Shown here: positions 11,622 to 19,986 of the stretch, piece by piece | How the letters are laid out: every line of letters starts with the position of its first letter | How positions within the stretch are numbered: position 1 is the first letter of the stretch | Source of the DNA: Oscillospiraceae bacterium | Lineage (GTDB): Bacteria; Bacillota; Clostridia; Oscillospirales; Ruminococcaceae | DNA length: 32,606 nt | Direction: 5' to 3' | Assembly (NCBI GenBank): GCA_017460835.1 | Contig: JAFUAD010000041.1 | Coordinates: 1-32,606 of the forward strand | Translations under genes and position numbers: made by a program | The notes under the pieces: generated by a model | The model's database searches: none | What the model was told of the DNA's origin: nothing | The model's input: the letters and a program-made list of their open reading frames with translations, nothing else

Positions 11622-14021
11622 ATGAATACACAGTTATCACCTGATTATATCACGCTGGAGCTGCACAAGGTGCTCGAAGCACTGAGCCGTGAGGCAGCCA
11701 ATGAAAAAACAAAGGAGCTTGCGCTCGCGCTGACGCCCGAAACCGATGCGGAGCGGGTGCGGCATCTTTTGCAGCAGACCGAGGATGCGTTTCAGCTTTC
11801 GGTGCGCTTCGGTGCGCCGGGCTTCGACAGCTTCCGCGATGTTTGCGCGGCAATCCGGCACACGCAGTCCGGCGCGCGGATTTCCCTCAAGGAGCTGCTT
11901 GAAATCGCACGGCTGCTGCGGCAGATTTCGTCGCTCTCGGACTGGTATGCCCACTGCGAGCAGATGCAGACGACGCTCTCCGATCTCTTTGAGCGGCTGC
12001 GCCCGAATCCGTATCTTGCCGATCTGCTGGAGCGTTCCATCGAAACGGAGGAGCGCCTTGCGGATGCCGCAAGCCCCGCGCTCGGACAGATCCGCAGAAA
12101 GCTCGCACAGGCGGGGGCAAGGCTCCGCGAAAAGCTCGAAAAAATGATCAAATCGCCCTCAATGCAGACCTATTTGCAGGAGCAGATCGTCACGATCCGC
12201 GACGGGCGCTATGTGATTCCGGTCAAGGCGGAGCACCGCGGCGATGTCGCCGGCCTGATTCACGATACCTCCGCGACCGGGCAGACCTATTTCATCGAGC
12301 CGATGGCAATTGTCGAGGCGAACAACGATATCCGGCTGCTCGAAACGCAGGAGCTGGAGGAGACCGACCGCATCATGCAGCGGCTCTGTGCGGCATGCGG
12401 TGAGGCGGCGGAGGATATGCTCTCAGGCTATCAGATCGCGGCGGAGCTGAATCTCTATTTCGCGAAGGCGTCGCTCGGCGCGATGCAGAAGGGCGTCATC
12501 CCGCAGATTCACGAGGACGGCACAATTCTGCTGAAAAAGGCACGGCATCCCCTGCTCGACCCGAAAACCGTCGTGCCGATCTCCCTCAGCCTCGGCACGG
12601 ACTACCACGCGCTCATCATCACGGGCCCCAACACCGGCGGCAAGACCGTCGCGCTGAAAACCGTCGGGCTGCTGACGGCAATGGCGATGTGCGGGCTGAT
12701 GATCCCCGCGGCGGACGGAAGCTGCATTTCCGTTTTTGACCGGATTCTCGTCGATATCGGCGACCGGCAGAGCATTGAATACAATCTGTCCACGTTCAGC
12801 GCGCATACCTTGCAGGATATCGCGATTTTGCAGAATGCCGATGACCGCACGCTCGTGCTGATCGACGAGCTCGGTTCCGGCACTGACCCGGTCGAGGGCG
12901 CGGCGCTGGCAGTTGCCGTGATCGAACGGCTGCGGCAGCAGGGCGCGGTCATGATCGTGACGACGCACTATCAGGAATTAAAACGCTATGCGCTCGAAAC
13001 GCCCGATGTGGAAAATGCCTCCTGCGAATTCGATCTCGAAACGCTGAAGCCGACCTATAAGCTGGTGATCGGCTCGCCCGGCAAATCCAACGCCTTCGCG
13101 ATCGCGGGGTCGCTCGGAATGCCGGAGGATGTCATCGCCCATGCACGGCAGCTTGTCAGTACCGAAAACCAGCGCTTTGAGCAGGCGGTTGAGCAGCTTG
13201 ACCGCGCCAGAGCGGAGCATGAAAAGGAGCTCGCCGAGCTGACCCGTCTGCGGACGGATGCCGCCGCGCACGAAAAGGCACTGCGCGAGCAGGCGGAGAC
13301 AATGGAGCGCAGACGCGAGGAGGAGATCTCCCGCATCAAGGAGCAGGCAAGACGCATCGTCGAGCAGACGGTTTCGGAGTCCAATGCGCTGCTGGAGGAG
13401 CTGCGGGCGCTCAAAAAGGAAAAGGACAGCGCGGATTTTGCGCAGAAGATCGCAGCCGCGAAAACCGATACCAGACAGGCGGTTGACCGGCTCTATGCCA
13501 ACACCGACCGCGATGATCAGAGCACCTACTCCCTGCCGCGGGCGCTCGTTCCGGGCGATTCCGTCCTGATCGTGTCAATGGGCAGAAGCGGCACTGTGCT
13601 CGCGGAGCCCTCCGGCAGCATGGTGACCGTGCAGATCGGCGCGATGAAAACCCGCGTGCCGCTCGATCAGGTCCGGCTGGAGGTGCAGAAAACCAATCAA
13701 AAGGCGCAGCAGCAGAAGCAGAAGGTGCATACGACCGTCGTGCGCTCGGAAAAGGGAAAAAGCGGCAGTGTCCGCGGCGGCGCAAATGAGCTCGATATCC
13801 GCGGGTGTACCGTGGATGAGGGCATCATGATGACCGAGCAGTTTATCTCCGGCTCGGTGCTGATGGGCTTTGAGACCGTGACGATCATCCACGGAAAGGG
13901 CACCGGTGCGCTGCGAAAGGGCATCCATGAGCATCTGCGCCGGATGAAGCAGGTCAAGTCGTTCCGGCTCGGCGTTTACGGCGAGGGCGAGGACGGCGTG
14001 ACCGTCGTCAAGCTGAAATAA
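11622..14021 (+). CDS. mutS2: Endonuclease MutS2
   Basis: The 799-residue product has the MutS2 layout: core and clamp helices (1-320), an ABC-type ATPase with Walker A GPNTGGKT and Walker B LVLIDELGSGTDP, a long coiled-coil arm rich in Arg/Glu/Lys (about 520-620), a KOW-like LVPGDSVLIV segment, and a C-terminal Smr nuclease domain with ELDIRGCTVDEG and IIHGKGTGALRKGI. The N-terminal mismatch-reading domain of MutS is absent. Members suppress homologous recombination and, in Bacillus, split collided ribosomes. An AAAGGA site precedes the ATG. It is probably cotranscribed with the GH3 and CPBP genes. Confidence 0.96.
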   Translation: MNTQLSPDYITLELHKVLEALSREAANEKTKELALALTPETDAERVRHLLQQTEDAFQLSVRFGAPGFDSFRDVCAAIRHTQSGARISLKELLEIARLLRQISSLSDWYAHCEQMQTTLSDLFERLRPNPYLADLLERSIETEERLADAASPALGQIRRKLAQAGARLREKLEKMIKSPSMQTYLQEQIVTIRDGRYVIPVKAEHRGDVAGLIHDTSATGQTYFIEPMAIVEANNDIRLLETQELEETDRIMQRLCAACGEAAEDMLSGYQIAAELNLYFAKASLGAMQKGVIPQIHEDGTILLKKARHPLLDPKTVVPISLSLGTDYHALIITGPNTGGKTVALKTVGLLTAMAMCGLMIPAADGSCISVFDRILVDIGDRQSIEYNLSTFSAHTLQDIAILQNADDRTLVLIDELGSGTDPVEGAALAVAVIERLRQQGAVMIVTTHYQELKRYALETPDVENASCEFDLETLKPTYKLVIGSPGKSNAFAIAGSLGMPEDVIAHARQLVSTENQRFEQAVEQLDRARAEHEKELAELTRLRTDAAAHEKALREQAETMERRREEEISRIKEQARRIVEQTVSESNALLEELRALKKEKDSADFAQKIAAAKTDTRQAVDRLYANTDRDDQSTYSLPRALVPGDSVLIVSMGRSGTVLAEPSGSMVTVQIGAMKTRVPLDQVRLEVQKTNQKAQQQKQKVHTTVVRSEKGKSGSVRGGANELDIRGCTVDEGIMMTEQFISGSVLMGFETVTIIHGKGTGALRKGIHEHLRRMKQVKSFRLGVYGEGEDGVTVVKLK

Positions 14022-14042
14022 CCGGAAAGGAGTGCGCGCCAT

Positions 14043-15164
14043 ATGCCAAACCCCGATTATGCGGAGATTTCTCCGGTCGATCTGCGCAACCCCTTCCGGA
14101 ATCCGACGGAGGAGCCGGATTATTCACCGGATTACCGGGCGATCGCGCCGGAGCTGGGAATGCCCGGGAGCAGCCTGCCGCTGTTTCCCGCCCGCGCCGA
14201 GCGCTCGCGCATCCGGCGGTATTTCAGTCTCGCGTTTTTTACGCTGATTCTCGGATTTGTTGTCACGCTGGGGCTGTATCTCGGGCTGCGGATGCTCTGC
14301 GCCGCCGTATTAAAGCAGGTCGATCTGCGCAAAATCGGCGACCTTCCGCAGAATTATATGCTGATCGCCGATCAGTACATGGATGACAGCGCGATTCATT
14401 TCGGAATTCTGCTGATTTCCGTGCTCTGCGGAAACCTGACCGCGTTTCTGATCGGATGCAGGATGACGGGCATCCGGAAGCGAACGCTGTTCCGGCTGCG
14501 CGATTTCCGGTTCCCGCGCATGTGTCTGTATATTATGGCAGGACTGTGGATCGGGCTCCTGAGCGGGATGCTCAGCGACCTGCTGGTGCCGTTTCTCAGG
14601 CAGAACCGGATCCCCGTGGTCATCCCGGAGCTCTCGCTCCGCGGCAGCAATTCCCGCATGATGCTGATTGTGCTCTATACCTGCCTGATCGAGCCGGTGA
14701 CCGAGGAGCTGCTGCTGCGCGGGGTCGTACTCAAGAATGCAAGCCGCGTCAGCCAGCGCTTCGGCATTTTCCTCTCGGCATTTCTGTTCGCGGTGATGCA
14801 TGAGAATCTGCCGCAGTTTCTGCTTGCGCTGCCGCTCGGCATTTTGCTCGCGTATATCACAATCCGGCACAATTCGCTGATGCCGGCAATCATCGTGCAT
14901 ATGGCGGTCAACGGCGCCGCCGTGCTGCGGGCGGGCGCGGAAACCGTGCTGGATGCCGGTACGCTGCATACCGCAGAGCTGGTCTCTATGCTCGGCATTC
15001 TGCTGCTCGGGACGGCTTCGGTGTTCTATCTGTTCCTCACGGAGCATATGCCCGAGAAAACCCCGCACCAGTGTATGCGCGGCATGCGGCTCGCAGGAAG
15101 CTCACCGCTGTTCTGGGCGTTCCTCTGTATCCATGCCGCCGTGATGCTCTATGCCATTATGTAA
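14043..15164 (+). CDS. CPBP-family intramembrane metalloprotease
   Basis: The 373-residue multi-pass membrane protein carries the three CPBP (CAAX protease and bacteriocin-processing) motifs in order: TEELLLRG with E221, E222 and R226; H253 in FAVMHEN; and H286-x3-N290 in HMAVN. About eight hydrophobic segments start near residue 61, after a cytoplasmic Pro/Glu-rich N-terminus of about 60 residues. Family members cut within membranes, with roles in bacteriocin immunity, processing or anchoring; the substrate here is unknown. GGAAAGGAG lies ten bases before the ATG, and the gap from mutS2 is 21 bases. It ends just before a palindromic repeat element and has no ordinary terminator. Confidence 0.88.
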   Translation: MPNPDYAEISPVDLRNPFRNPTEEPDYSPDYRAIAPELGMPGSSLPLFPARAERSRIRRYFSLAFFTLILGFVVTLGLYLGLRMLCAAVLKQVDLRKIGDLPQNYMLIADQYMDDSAIHFGILLISVLCGNLTAFLIGCRMTGIRKRTLFRLRDFRFPRMCLYIMAGLWIGLLSGMLSDLLVPFLRQNRIPVVIPELSLRGSNSRMMLIVLYTCLIEPVTEELLLRGVVLKNASRVSQRFGIFLSAFLFAVMHENLPQFLLALPLGILLAYITIRHNSLMPAIIVHMAVNGAAVLRAGAETVLDAGTLHTAELVSMLGILLLGTASVFYLFLTEHMPEKTPHQCMRGMRLAGSSPLFWAFLCIHAAVMLYAIM

Positions 15165-15188
15165 ATACACCTTCTCCCCCGGGGAGAC

Positions 15189-15427
15189 AAAGGTGCATTC
15201 AGCGATGGGCAGTGGGGGACGCCGTCCCCCACACCCCCTGCCAGAGGGATACTATCCCTCTGGACTCCCATTGCTGCTCCGCTTCAGCCCCTTTGCAAGG
15301 GGCAGACGCGGAGCAGAAGCGGGATTCCAAAGGGACAATGTCCCTTTGGCGGGGTGGGTGAGTTTGCATTGCAAACTCATAGCGCAGCGTGCGAGAGCCC
15401 CATTTCCAATCCGCCGGAGGCACCTTT
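15189..15427 (-). repeat. Palindromic intergenic element, copy 1
   Basis: About 239 nt of non-coding DNA bounded by AAAGGTGC and GCACCTTT; the flanking GGGAGA-type bases extend the inverted ends to about 16 bp with two mismatches. Inside are perfect odd palindromes: 15212-15232, 15241-15263, 15327-15349 and 15359-15379, plus a GC-rich nested stem between the second and third. It is inverted relative to copies 2 and 3. No T runs follow the stems. It fills the gap between the CPBP protease and nadE genes. A short minus-strand reading frame inside it is an artefact of the repeat. Confidence 0.85.
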
Positions 15428-15470
15428 ATCTCCCGGGGCGGGAGGTATCTTAGATGAAAGGATGAGAACT

Positions 15471-16217
15471 ATGTATCATTTTGATGTAAACCGTGCGATT
15501 GAGGACTGCTGCCGCTGGATTCAGGACTGGTTCGCAGAAAACGGCGACGGATGCAACGCAGTCCTCGGCATCTCCGGCGGAAAGGACAGCTCGGTCTGTG
15601 CCGCGCTTCTCTGCCGCGCCCTCGGCGTTCACCGCGTCATCGGCGTACTGATGCCGCGCGGCGAGCAGCCGGATATCGACGACTCCCTGCTGCTCTGCAA
15701 GCACCTCGGTATCACGCATGTGACCGTCAACATCGGCGAGGCGGCGGACGCAATCGAAAAGGCAGTAGCCGCTGTGACCCCGCTCTCGAATCAGACCGTT
15801 GTCAACATCCCGCCGCGCATCCGCATGACCGCGGTCTATGCAGTCTCGCAGAGCGTCAACGGCAGAGTTGCGAACACCTGCAATTTCTCGGAGGACTGGG
15901 TCGGCTATTCGACGCGCTGGGGCGACAGCGTCGGCGATTTCGCGCCGCTTGCGCAGTTTACCGTGACAGAGGTCAAGGCGATCGGCAGAGCGCTGGGGCT
16001 CCCCGCGCAGCTCGTGGACAAGACCCCGTCGGACGGGCTCTGCGGCAAGACCGATGAGGACAACCTCGGCTTTACCTATGCCGAGCTGGACGCCTATCTC
16101 CGCGAGGGCATCGAGCCGCCGGAGGAGCACAAGAATCTCATCGACCGCAAGCATAAGCAAAATCTCTTTAAGCTGAAAATGATGCCCGCATTCCCGTTTG
16201 ACCCGAATGCGGAATGA
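15471..16217 (+). CDS. nadE: Ammonia-dependent NAD+ synthetase
   Basis: The 248-residue enzyme joins ammonia to deamido-NAD with ATP to make NAD+. The PP-loop GISGGKDSS (about residues 33-41) binds ATP; TCNFSEDWVGYSTRWGDSVGDF is the family's substrate loop (part: NFSEDWVGYSTRWGDS), and DKTPSDGLCGKTDEDNLGF is the second ATP-contact loop (part: PSDGLCGKTDEDNLG). No glutaminase domain is fused, so free ammonia or a separate glutaminase supplies nitrogen. The ATG at 15471 is preferred over one at 15462 because GAAAGGATG then has normal spacing. No promoter was identified: the upstream DNA is palindromic element copy 1. Confidence 0.95.
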   Translation: MYHFDVNRAIEDCCRWIQDWFAENGDGCNAVLGISGGKDSSVCAALLCRALGVHRVIGVLMPRGEQPDIDDSLLLCKHLGITHVTVNIGEAADAIEKAVAAVTPLSNQTVVNIPPRIRMTAVYAVSQSVNGRVANTCNFSEDWVGYSTRWGDSVGDFAPLAQFTVTEVKAIGRALGLPAQLVDKTPSDGLCGKTDEDNLGFTYAELDAYLREGIEPPEEHKNLIDRKHKQNLFKLKMMPAFPFDPNAE

Positions 16218-16222
16218 CTGAA

Positions 16223-16258
16223 AAAAGGGAGCGGTATCATTATGCACCGCTCCCTTTT
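16223..16258 (+). terminator. Terminator of nadE
   Basis: A 13-bp stem (16223-16235 with 16246-16258) ends in TTTT, directly after the nadE stop codon. Confidence 0.88.
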
Positions 16259-16401
16259 GTGATGTTCCGTTTCATTATTCTTTTTGTGTCAGATTTTGCG
16301 CCGGATGCTGTGTAAATAAGTAAGAGGGCATCGCAAAGCCGGCTGTCTGATCATTTCCAAAGCAGCAGGAATCAGCCCGATTTGAAAAAGGAGTGATGGG
16401 T

Positions 16402-17226
16402 ATGAAAAAAGCGGCAAAGCGCTTTGCTGTGCTTGTTTGCGGTATGTTCTGTGCGGTGTCGGTATCGTGCGGCGCCTCCGGGAAGTCCGCAGAGCCGGTT
16501 GTGCAGCCCGTGATTGAGATTCTGCAAATCGAGATTCCTGATCTTCCGCAGAACGGGCTTGCGCGGGCAGACTTTACGCAATCGGATGAACCGTATACGC
16601 CAAAATATTTCGGCGCGGACTGGATCTACGATGAGAGCGAAAAGCCGCAGCTTTCGTGGACGGAGTATCGCTCGGAGGCAGGCGCTTCGATTGTGTTCGA
16701 TGAATACGGGCGATTTCGGAAATTCACAAATGACACGCGGCTTCTTTATAACACGGATACTGAGACGGTGCTTTCCGCAGACGAGCTCAATGCGGCGGCA
16801 AGAGAGATGCTTCCGCTGTTCTGCCGCGACCTGACAGGATTCGAGGAAACATACGTTCTAAATCAGGATATGAACGGAATGTCCTATCCCTGTGAAATCT
16901 ACATGGAGCGGAAAACAACCGATCAGATCAGGGATTCGCTGATGATCTCCCTGAATGCGGACGGCACGATCCGGACGGTCTCCGCGGAATACTGCGATCT
17001 TGCCGCGGGAACGGATCTGAAGGCGATCGACAGGGCGTTCGCTGATTATATCGAAACGTATCAAAGCAATCTTTCAGAAGGCAGGGTCATCTCGGGTGAA
17101 ACCGCAGAGCTGTATCAGCAGATTGCAGGCACGGCATACGGGATGTATGAGTTCTATATTGAGACCCCGACCGGAAATCCGTCTGAGACAGTATCAACGA
17201 AAAAAACAGTTCTGATTCATGCATAG
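16402..17226 (+). CDS. Putative lipoprotein, unknown function
   Basis: The 274-residue product begins with a basic stretch and hydrophobic core (MKKAAKRFAVLVCGMFCAV) ending in VSVSCG, a weak lipobox, so it is exported and perhaps lipidated. The mature part has PepSY-like features: ASIVFDEYGRFRKFTNDT, then LSADELNAAAREMLPLF and a second similar half (SLMISLNADGTIRTVSAEY), suggesting two related alpha/beta repeats. No catalytic motif is seen. The ATG at 16402 is preferred over 16396 and a GTG at 16393 because AAAAAGGAG ends at 16393. It is a single-gene unit ending in a terminator, convergent with the SpoIID-like gene. Confidence 0.7.
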   Translation: MKKAAKRFAVLVCGMFCAVSVSCGASGKSAEPVVQPVIEILQIEIPDLPQNGLARADFTQSDEPYTPKYFGADWIYDESEKPQLSWTEYRSEAGASIVFDEYGRFRKFTNDTRLLYNTDTETVLSADELNAAAREMLPLFCRDLTGFEETYVLNQDMNGMSYPCEIYMERKTTDQIRDSLMISLNADGTIRTVSAEYCDLAAGTDLKAIDRAFADYIETYQSNLSEGRVISGETAELYQQIAGTAYGMYEFYIETPTGNPSETVSTKKTVLIHA

Positions 17227-17233
17227 TATGAGG

Positions 17234-17263
17234 AGAGCATCCGGAAAAATCCGGGTGCTCTTT
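17234..17263 (+). terminator. Terminator of the 16402 gene
   Basis: A 12-bp stem with one G-T pair (17234-17245 / 17250-17261) and an AAAA loop ends in CTCTTTA. The T run is short. The stem abuts the stop codon of the convergent SpoIID-like gene. Confidence 0.75.
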
Positions 17264-18257
17264 ATGGATTCCGGATGAGCTCGGCGCCGGGGTAATAATG
17301 CTGCAAAATCTCCGCATAGCTCTGCCCCTCCTTCGCCATGACATTGGCGCCGTACTGGCTCATGCCGACGGCGTGGCCGTATCCCTTCACCGTGAAAATG
17401 AACTGCATATCGTCGTATTTCACGGTAAAGCATGCCGACCGGAGCGACAGCGCCTCGCGAAGCTCCTGCCCGGTGAAATCCTCCGAGCCACACTGCACAT
17501 GCAGGACGGTGCCCGCCGCCGTACAGGACGGCTCCCCGAACCACTGCGCGGGCTCCTCGCCGAAGATGACCGCCGGCCTGATCTCCCGCAGCGCCTTTTT
17601 CAGCGCATCGGGCTGCACGCACTGCACGGTTTCGTACTGCGGCGCATCGCAGTCGCCGGCAGAGCTGACCGAGACCAGATACGGCAGCGCAGCCCCCCAG
17701 ACCGCCTCTGCCGATTCGGTCTGCCCCGCCGAAACCGCGTGAAATGCCGCGACGATCGGTTCATTCTCATAATACAGCAGAATATCGCTGACTGCATCGA
17801 CCGCAGCAGCGATTTTTTCGCGGCTTTCTTCGTATGCGTCGCCGTAAAATGTGCGCATCTGCTCCGGCGAGAAGAAGGCCTGATAGCTGCTGCTGTCATC
17901 GGAGAAATCATAGCCTGCGCGGGCAGCGTCCGGATTGCTCCGGTTCTGCATCCGGATGCGCTCGGCATAGGTGTGCGCGGCGATCGCCTGCGCCTTGAGC
18001 GCCTCCGGCTCGTAGGCGGCGGGCATCTCTGCCCCGACAACCCCGATCAGATAGTCCCGCACCGGAATCTCCTCGATCTTCCCGGTCGCCGTCCGCAGAA
18101 CACGGTAGCAGGCGGCATCCTCTGTGACTGCGGGCTCGTCCGGCTCAGCGCGCTGCTCCGCTGCCGAGGACGCCGCCGGCAGCTTTGCCGAGAGCGCGGG
18201 CAGTGCCAGCATCAGCACGGCCGCCGCCGCAAATGTGCGAAATCTCGAATCCGACAT
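17262..18257 (-). CDS. SpoIID/LytB-domain peptidoglycan lytic protein
   Basis: The 331-residue product has an N-terminal membrane anchor or signal (9-25), a short disordered stretch and a SpoIID domain from about residue 60. The hallmark segment IGVVGAEMPAAYEPEALKAQ (with likely catalytic E77) and the C-terminal GYGHAVGMSQYGA are intact. SpoIID is a lytic transglycosylase acting on denuded glycan strands during engulfment in spore formers; relatives occur in non-sporulating Firmicutes. Neighbouring spoIIQ or spoIIR genes are absent, so the exact role is open. The start at 18257 follows GAGGGAG by five bases; a longer frame would run into the repeat element upstream. Confidence 0.9.
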   Translation of the reverse strand: MSDSRFRTFAAAAVLMLALPALSAKLPAASSAAEQRAEPDEPAVTEDAACYRVLRTATGKIEEIPVRDYLIGVVGAEMPAAYEPEALKAQAIAAHTYAERIRMQNRSNPDAARAGYDFSDDSSSYQAFFSPEQMRTFYGDAYEESREKIAAAVDAVSDILLYYENEPIVAAFHAVSAGQTESAEAVWGAALPYLVSVSSAGDCDAPQYETVQCVQPDALKKALREIRPAVIFGEEPAQWFGEPSCTAAGTVLHVQCGSEDFTGQELREALSLRSACFTVKYDDMQFIFTVKGYGHAVGMSQYGANVMAKEGQSYAEILQHYYPGAELIRNP

Positions 18258-18320
18258 CTTCTCTCCCTCTCTCTTCACTATTTCTGCCCCCCGCAGCACC
18301 GGGCGCAGTGCGCTGTCCTC

Positions 18321-18490
18321 GGGTATAAATGTGCCTCCGGCGGATTGGTAATGGGGCTCTCGCACGCTGCGCTATGAGTTTGCAATGCAAACTCACCCAC
18401 CCCGCCAAAGGGACATTGTCCCTCTGGCAGGAGGTGTGGGGGACGGCGTCCCCCACTGCCCATCGCTGAAGGGCACATTTATCTCCGGGG
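18321..18490 (+). repeat. Palindromic intergenic element, copy 2 (collapsed)
   Basis: About 170 nt with inverted ends TATAAATGTGCC / GGCACATTTATC (11 of 12 paired). It retains the palindromes at 18375-18395 and 18436-18456. Where copies 1 and 3 have two separate 23-nt palindromes, this copy has one hybrid (18405-18427): left half like CCAAAGGGACA, right arm ending CCCTCTGG. The DNA between them in the other copies is gone. It lies between the divergent SpoIID-like and citrate synthase genes, 45 bases before the latter's promoter. Confidence 0.85.
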
Positions 18491-18534
18491 GCGGCGCACC
18501 GTACCCCGGCGCTGCGAGGGCGGAATATTGTTGC

Positions 18535-18563
18535 TTGACAATCTGCGGAAAAAGCAGTATAAT
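18535..18563 (+). promoter_or_regulatory. Promoter of the citrate synthase operon
   Basis: TTGACA (18535-18540) and TATAAT (18558-18563) are perfect hexamers with 17 bases between. No second promoter is seen before 21361, so it may drive all four genes to 23565. Confidence 0.85.
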
Positions 18564-18621
18564 AGAATGGAATATAGAATTATAAAATGGGTATGCTGTG
18601 CGCACCGGAAAGGAATCTGCT

Positions 18622-19986
18622 ATGAGCCAGAAAAATACCAGCGATTACATTTACAAATTATGCGAGGGATTGCAGGAATATTCCGCACTCGATCCGTCGC
18701 TCTTTCAGAAATACCATGTCAACCGCGGACTGCGCCGCTCGGACGGAACCGGTGTTGTTGCCGGCATCACGAAGGTCTGCAATGTTCACGGCTACATGCT
18801 CAACGAGGGCGAGATCGAGCCGATTCCCGGCGAGCTGATCTACCGCGGCTACGAGATCACCGATCTTGTGCGGGCGGTCGAGCGGGAAAACCGCTTCGGC
18901 TATGAGGAAACCGCCTATCTGCTGCTGTTCGGCAAGCTGCCGACCGCAGAGCAGCTCAGCGAATTCCGCGATTATATCGCGGAGAGCCGGGAGCTTCCCG
19001 AGGGCTTTGTGCTGGATATGATCGCAAAGGCCCCCTCCAACAACATCATGAACAAGCTGGCGCGCTCGGTGCTGGCGCTGTATTCCTATGACGAGGACTG
19101 CGAGGTGCGGTCGCTCGAAAACGAGGTGCGGATCGCGGTCTCCATGATCGCGCGGCTGCCGGTGATTATGTCGGCAGCCTATCAGGTCAAGCGGAATCAC
19201 TTTGACGGCGAGAGCCTTGTCATGCACCCGCTGCGCACGGAGGAAAGCAATGCCGAGACGATTCTCTCGCTGCTGCGGCTCGACCGGCAGTATACGCCTC
19301 AGGAGGCGCATCTGCTTGATATCTGCATGATGCTGCACGCGGAGCACGGCGGCGGCAACAACTCCGCCTTTACCTGCCGGGTTCTGACCTCCTCGGGCAC
19401 CGACCCGTATGCGGCATATTCCGCGGCGATCGGCTCGCTCAAGGGCTTCCGCCACGGCGGCGCGAATATCAAGGTCATTGAGCAGCTCGACAATTTCAAG
19501 CGCGAAATTGCAAATACCGACGACGAGGGGCAGGTCGCCGACCTCATCAGAAAAATCCTCCGGAAGGAGGCGGGCGACGGCTCCGGGCTGATCTACGGCA
19601 TGGGGCATGCGGTCTATACGCTCTCGGACCCGCGCGCTGTTCTGCTCAAGGAAAAGGCCTTCGAGCTCGCAAAGGGTACGGAATTTGAGGCGGATTTCCG
19701 CCTGCTGGAGACGATCGAGCGGCTGACGCCGTCGCTGGTCGCGGAGAAATCCGCAAGAGCCGCTGCAAAAAATGTCTGCGCGAATGTCGATCTCTATTCG
19801 GGGCTGGTTTATCGGATGCTCGGCATCCCCGCCGACCTGCTGACGCCGATGTTCGCGGTCTCACGGATCGCGGGCTGGGCGGCACACCGGATCGAGGAGG
19901 TGCTGACCGGCGGACGAATCATCCGCCCGGCATATAAATCCATTGCAAGACGGGTCGCATATGTCCCGATCTCGGAACGGAAATGA
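18622..19986 (+). CDS. Citrate synthase
   Basis: The 454-residue enzyme condenses oxaloacetate and acetyl-CoA. Family catalytic residues are all present: H242 in MLHAEHGGGNNSAF, H278 in GFRHGGAN, H329 in GMGHAVYTLSDPRA and D390 in NVDLYSG. It is a somewhat longer clostridial form with an N-terminal extension of about 40 residues; 2-methylcitrate synthase activity cannot be excluded. It starts at the ATG at 18622, six bases after GGAAAGGAA. No aconitase or isocitrate dehydrogenase genes adjoin, as is usual for an incomplete, glutamate-making branch. Its stop overlaps the next gene's start (ATGA), so the lipoprotein downstream is probably translationally coupled to it. Confidence 0.93.
   Translation: MSQKNTSDYIYKLCEGLQEYSALDPSLFQKYHVNRGLRRSDGTGVVAGITKVCNVHGYMLNEGEIEPIPGELIYRGYEITDLVRAVERENRFGYEETAYLLLFGKLPTAEQLSEFRDYIAESRELPEGFVLDMIAKAPSNNIMNKLARSVLALYSYDEDCEVRSLENEVRIAVSMIARLPVIMSAAYQVKRNHFDGESLVMHPLRTEESNAETILSLLRLDRQYTPQEAHLLDICMMLHAEHGGGNNSAFTCRVLTSSGTDPYAAYSAAIGSLKGFRHGGANIKVIEQLDNFKREIANTDDEGQVADLIRKILRKEAGDGSGLIYGMGHAVYTLSDPRAVLLKEKAFELAKGTEFEADFRLLETIERLTPSLVAEKSARAAAKNVCANVDLYSGLVYRMLGIPADLLTPMFAVSRIAGWAAHRIEEVLTGGRIIRPAYKSIARRVAYVPISERK

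Noticed and set aside
15199-15423. Small frames inside the palindromic elements (also near 18385-18605 and 23567-24529)
   Set aside because: They translate the hairpin DNA itself, change frame between copies and lack ribosome sites, so they are taken as artefacts of the repeat.
16259-16395. Riboswitch or promoter before the 16402 lipoprotein
   Set aside because: No convincing -35/-10 pair and no conserved riboswitch core could be made out in this gap.
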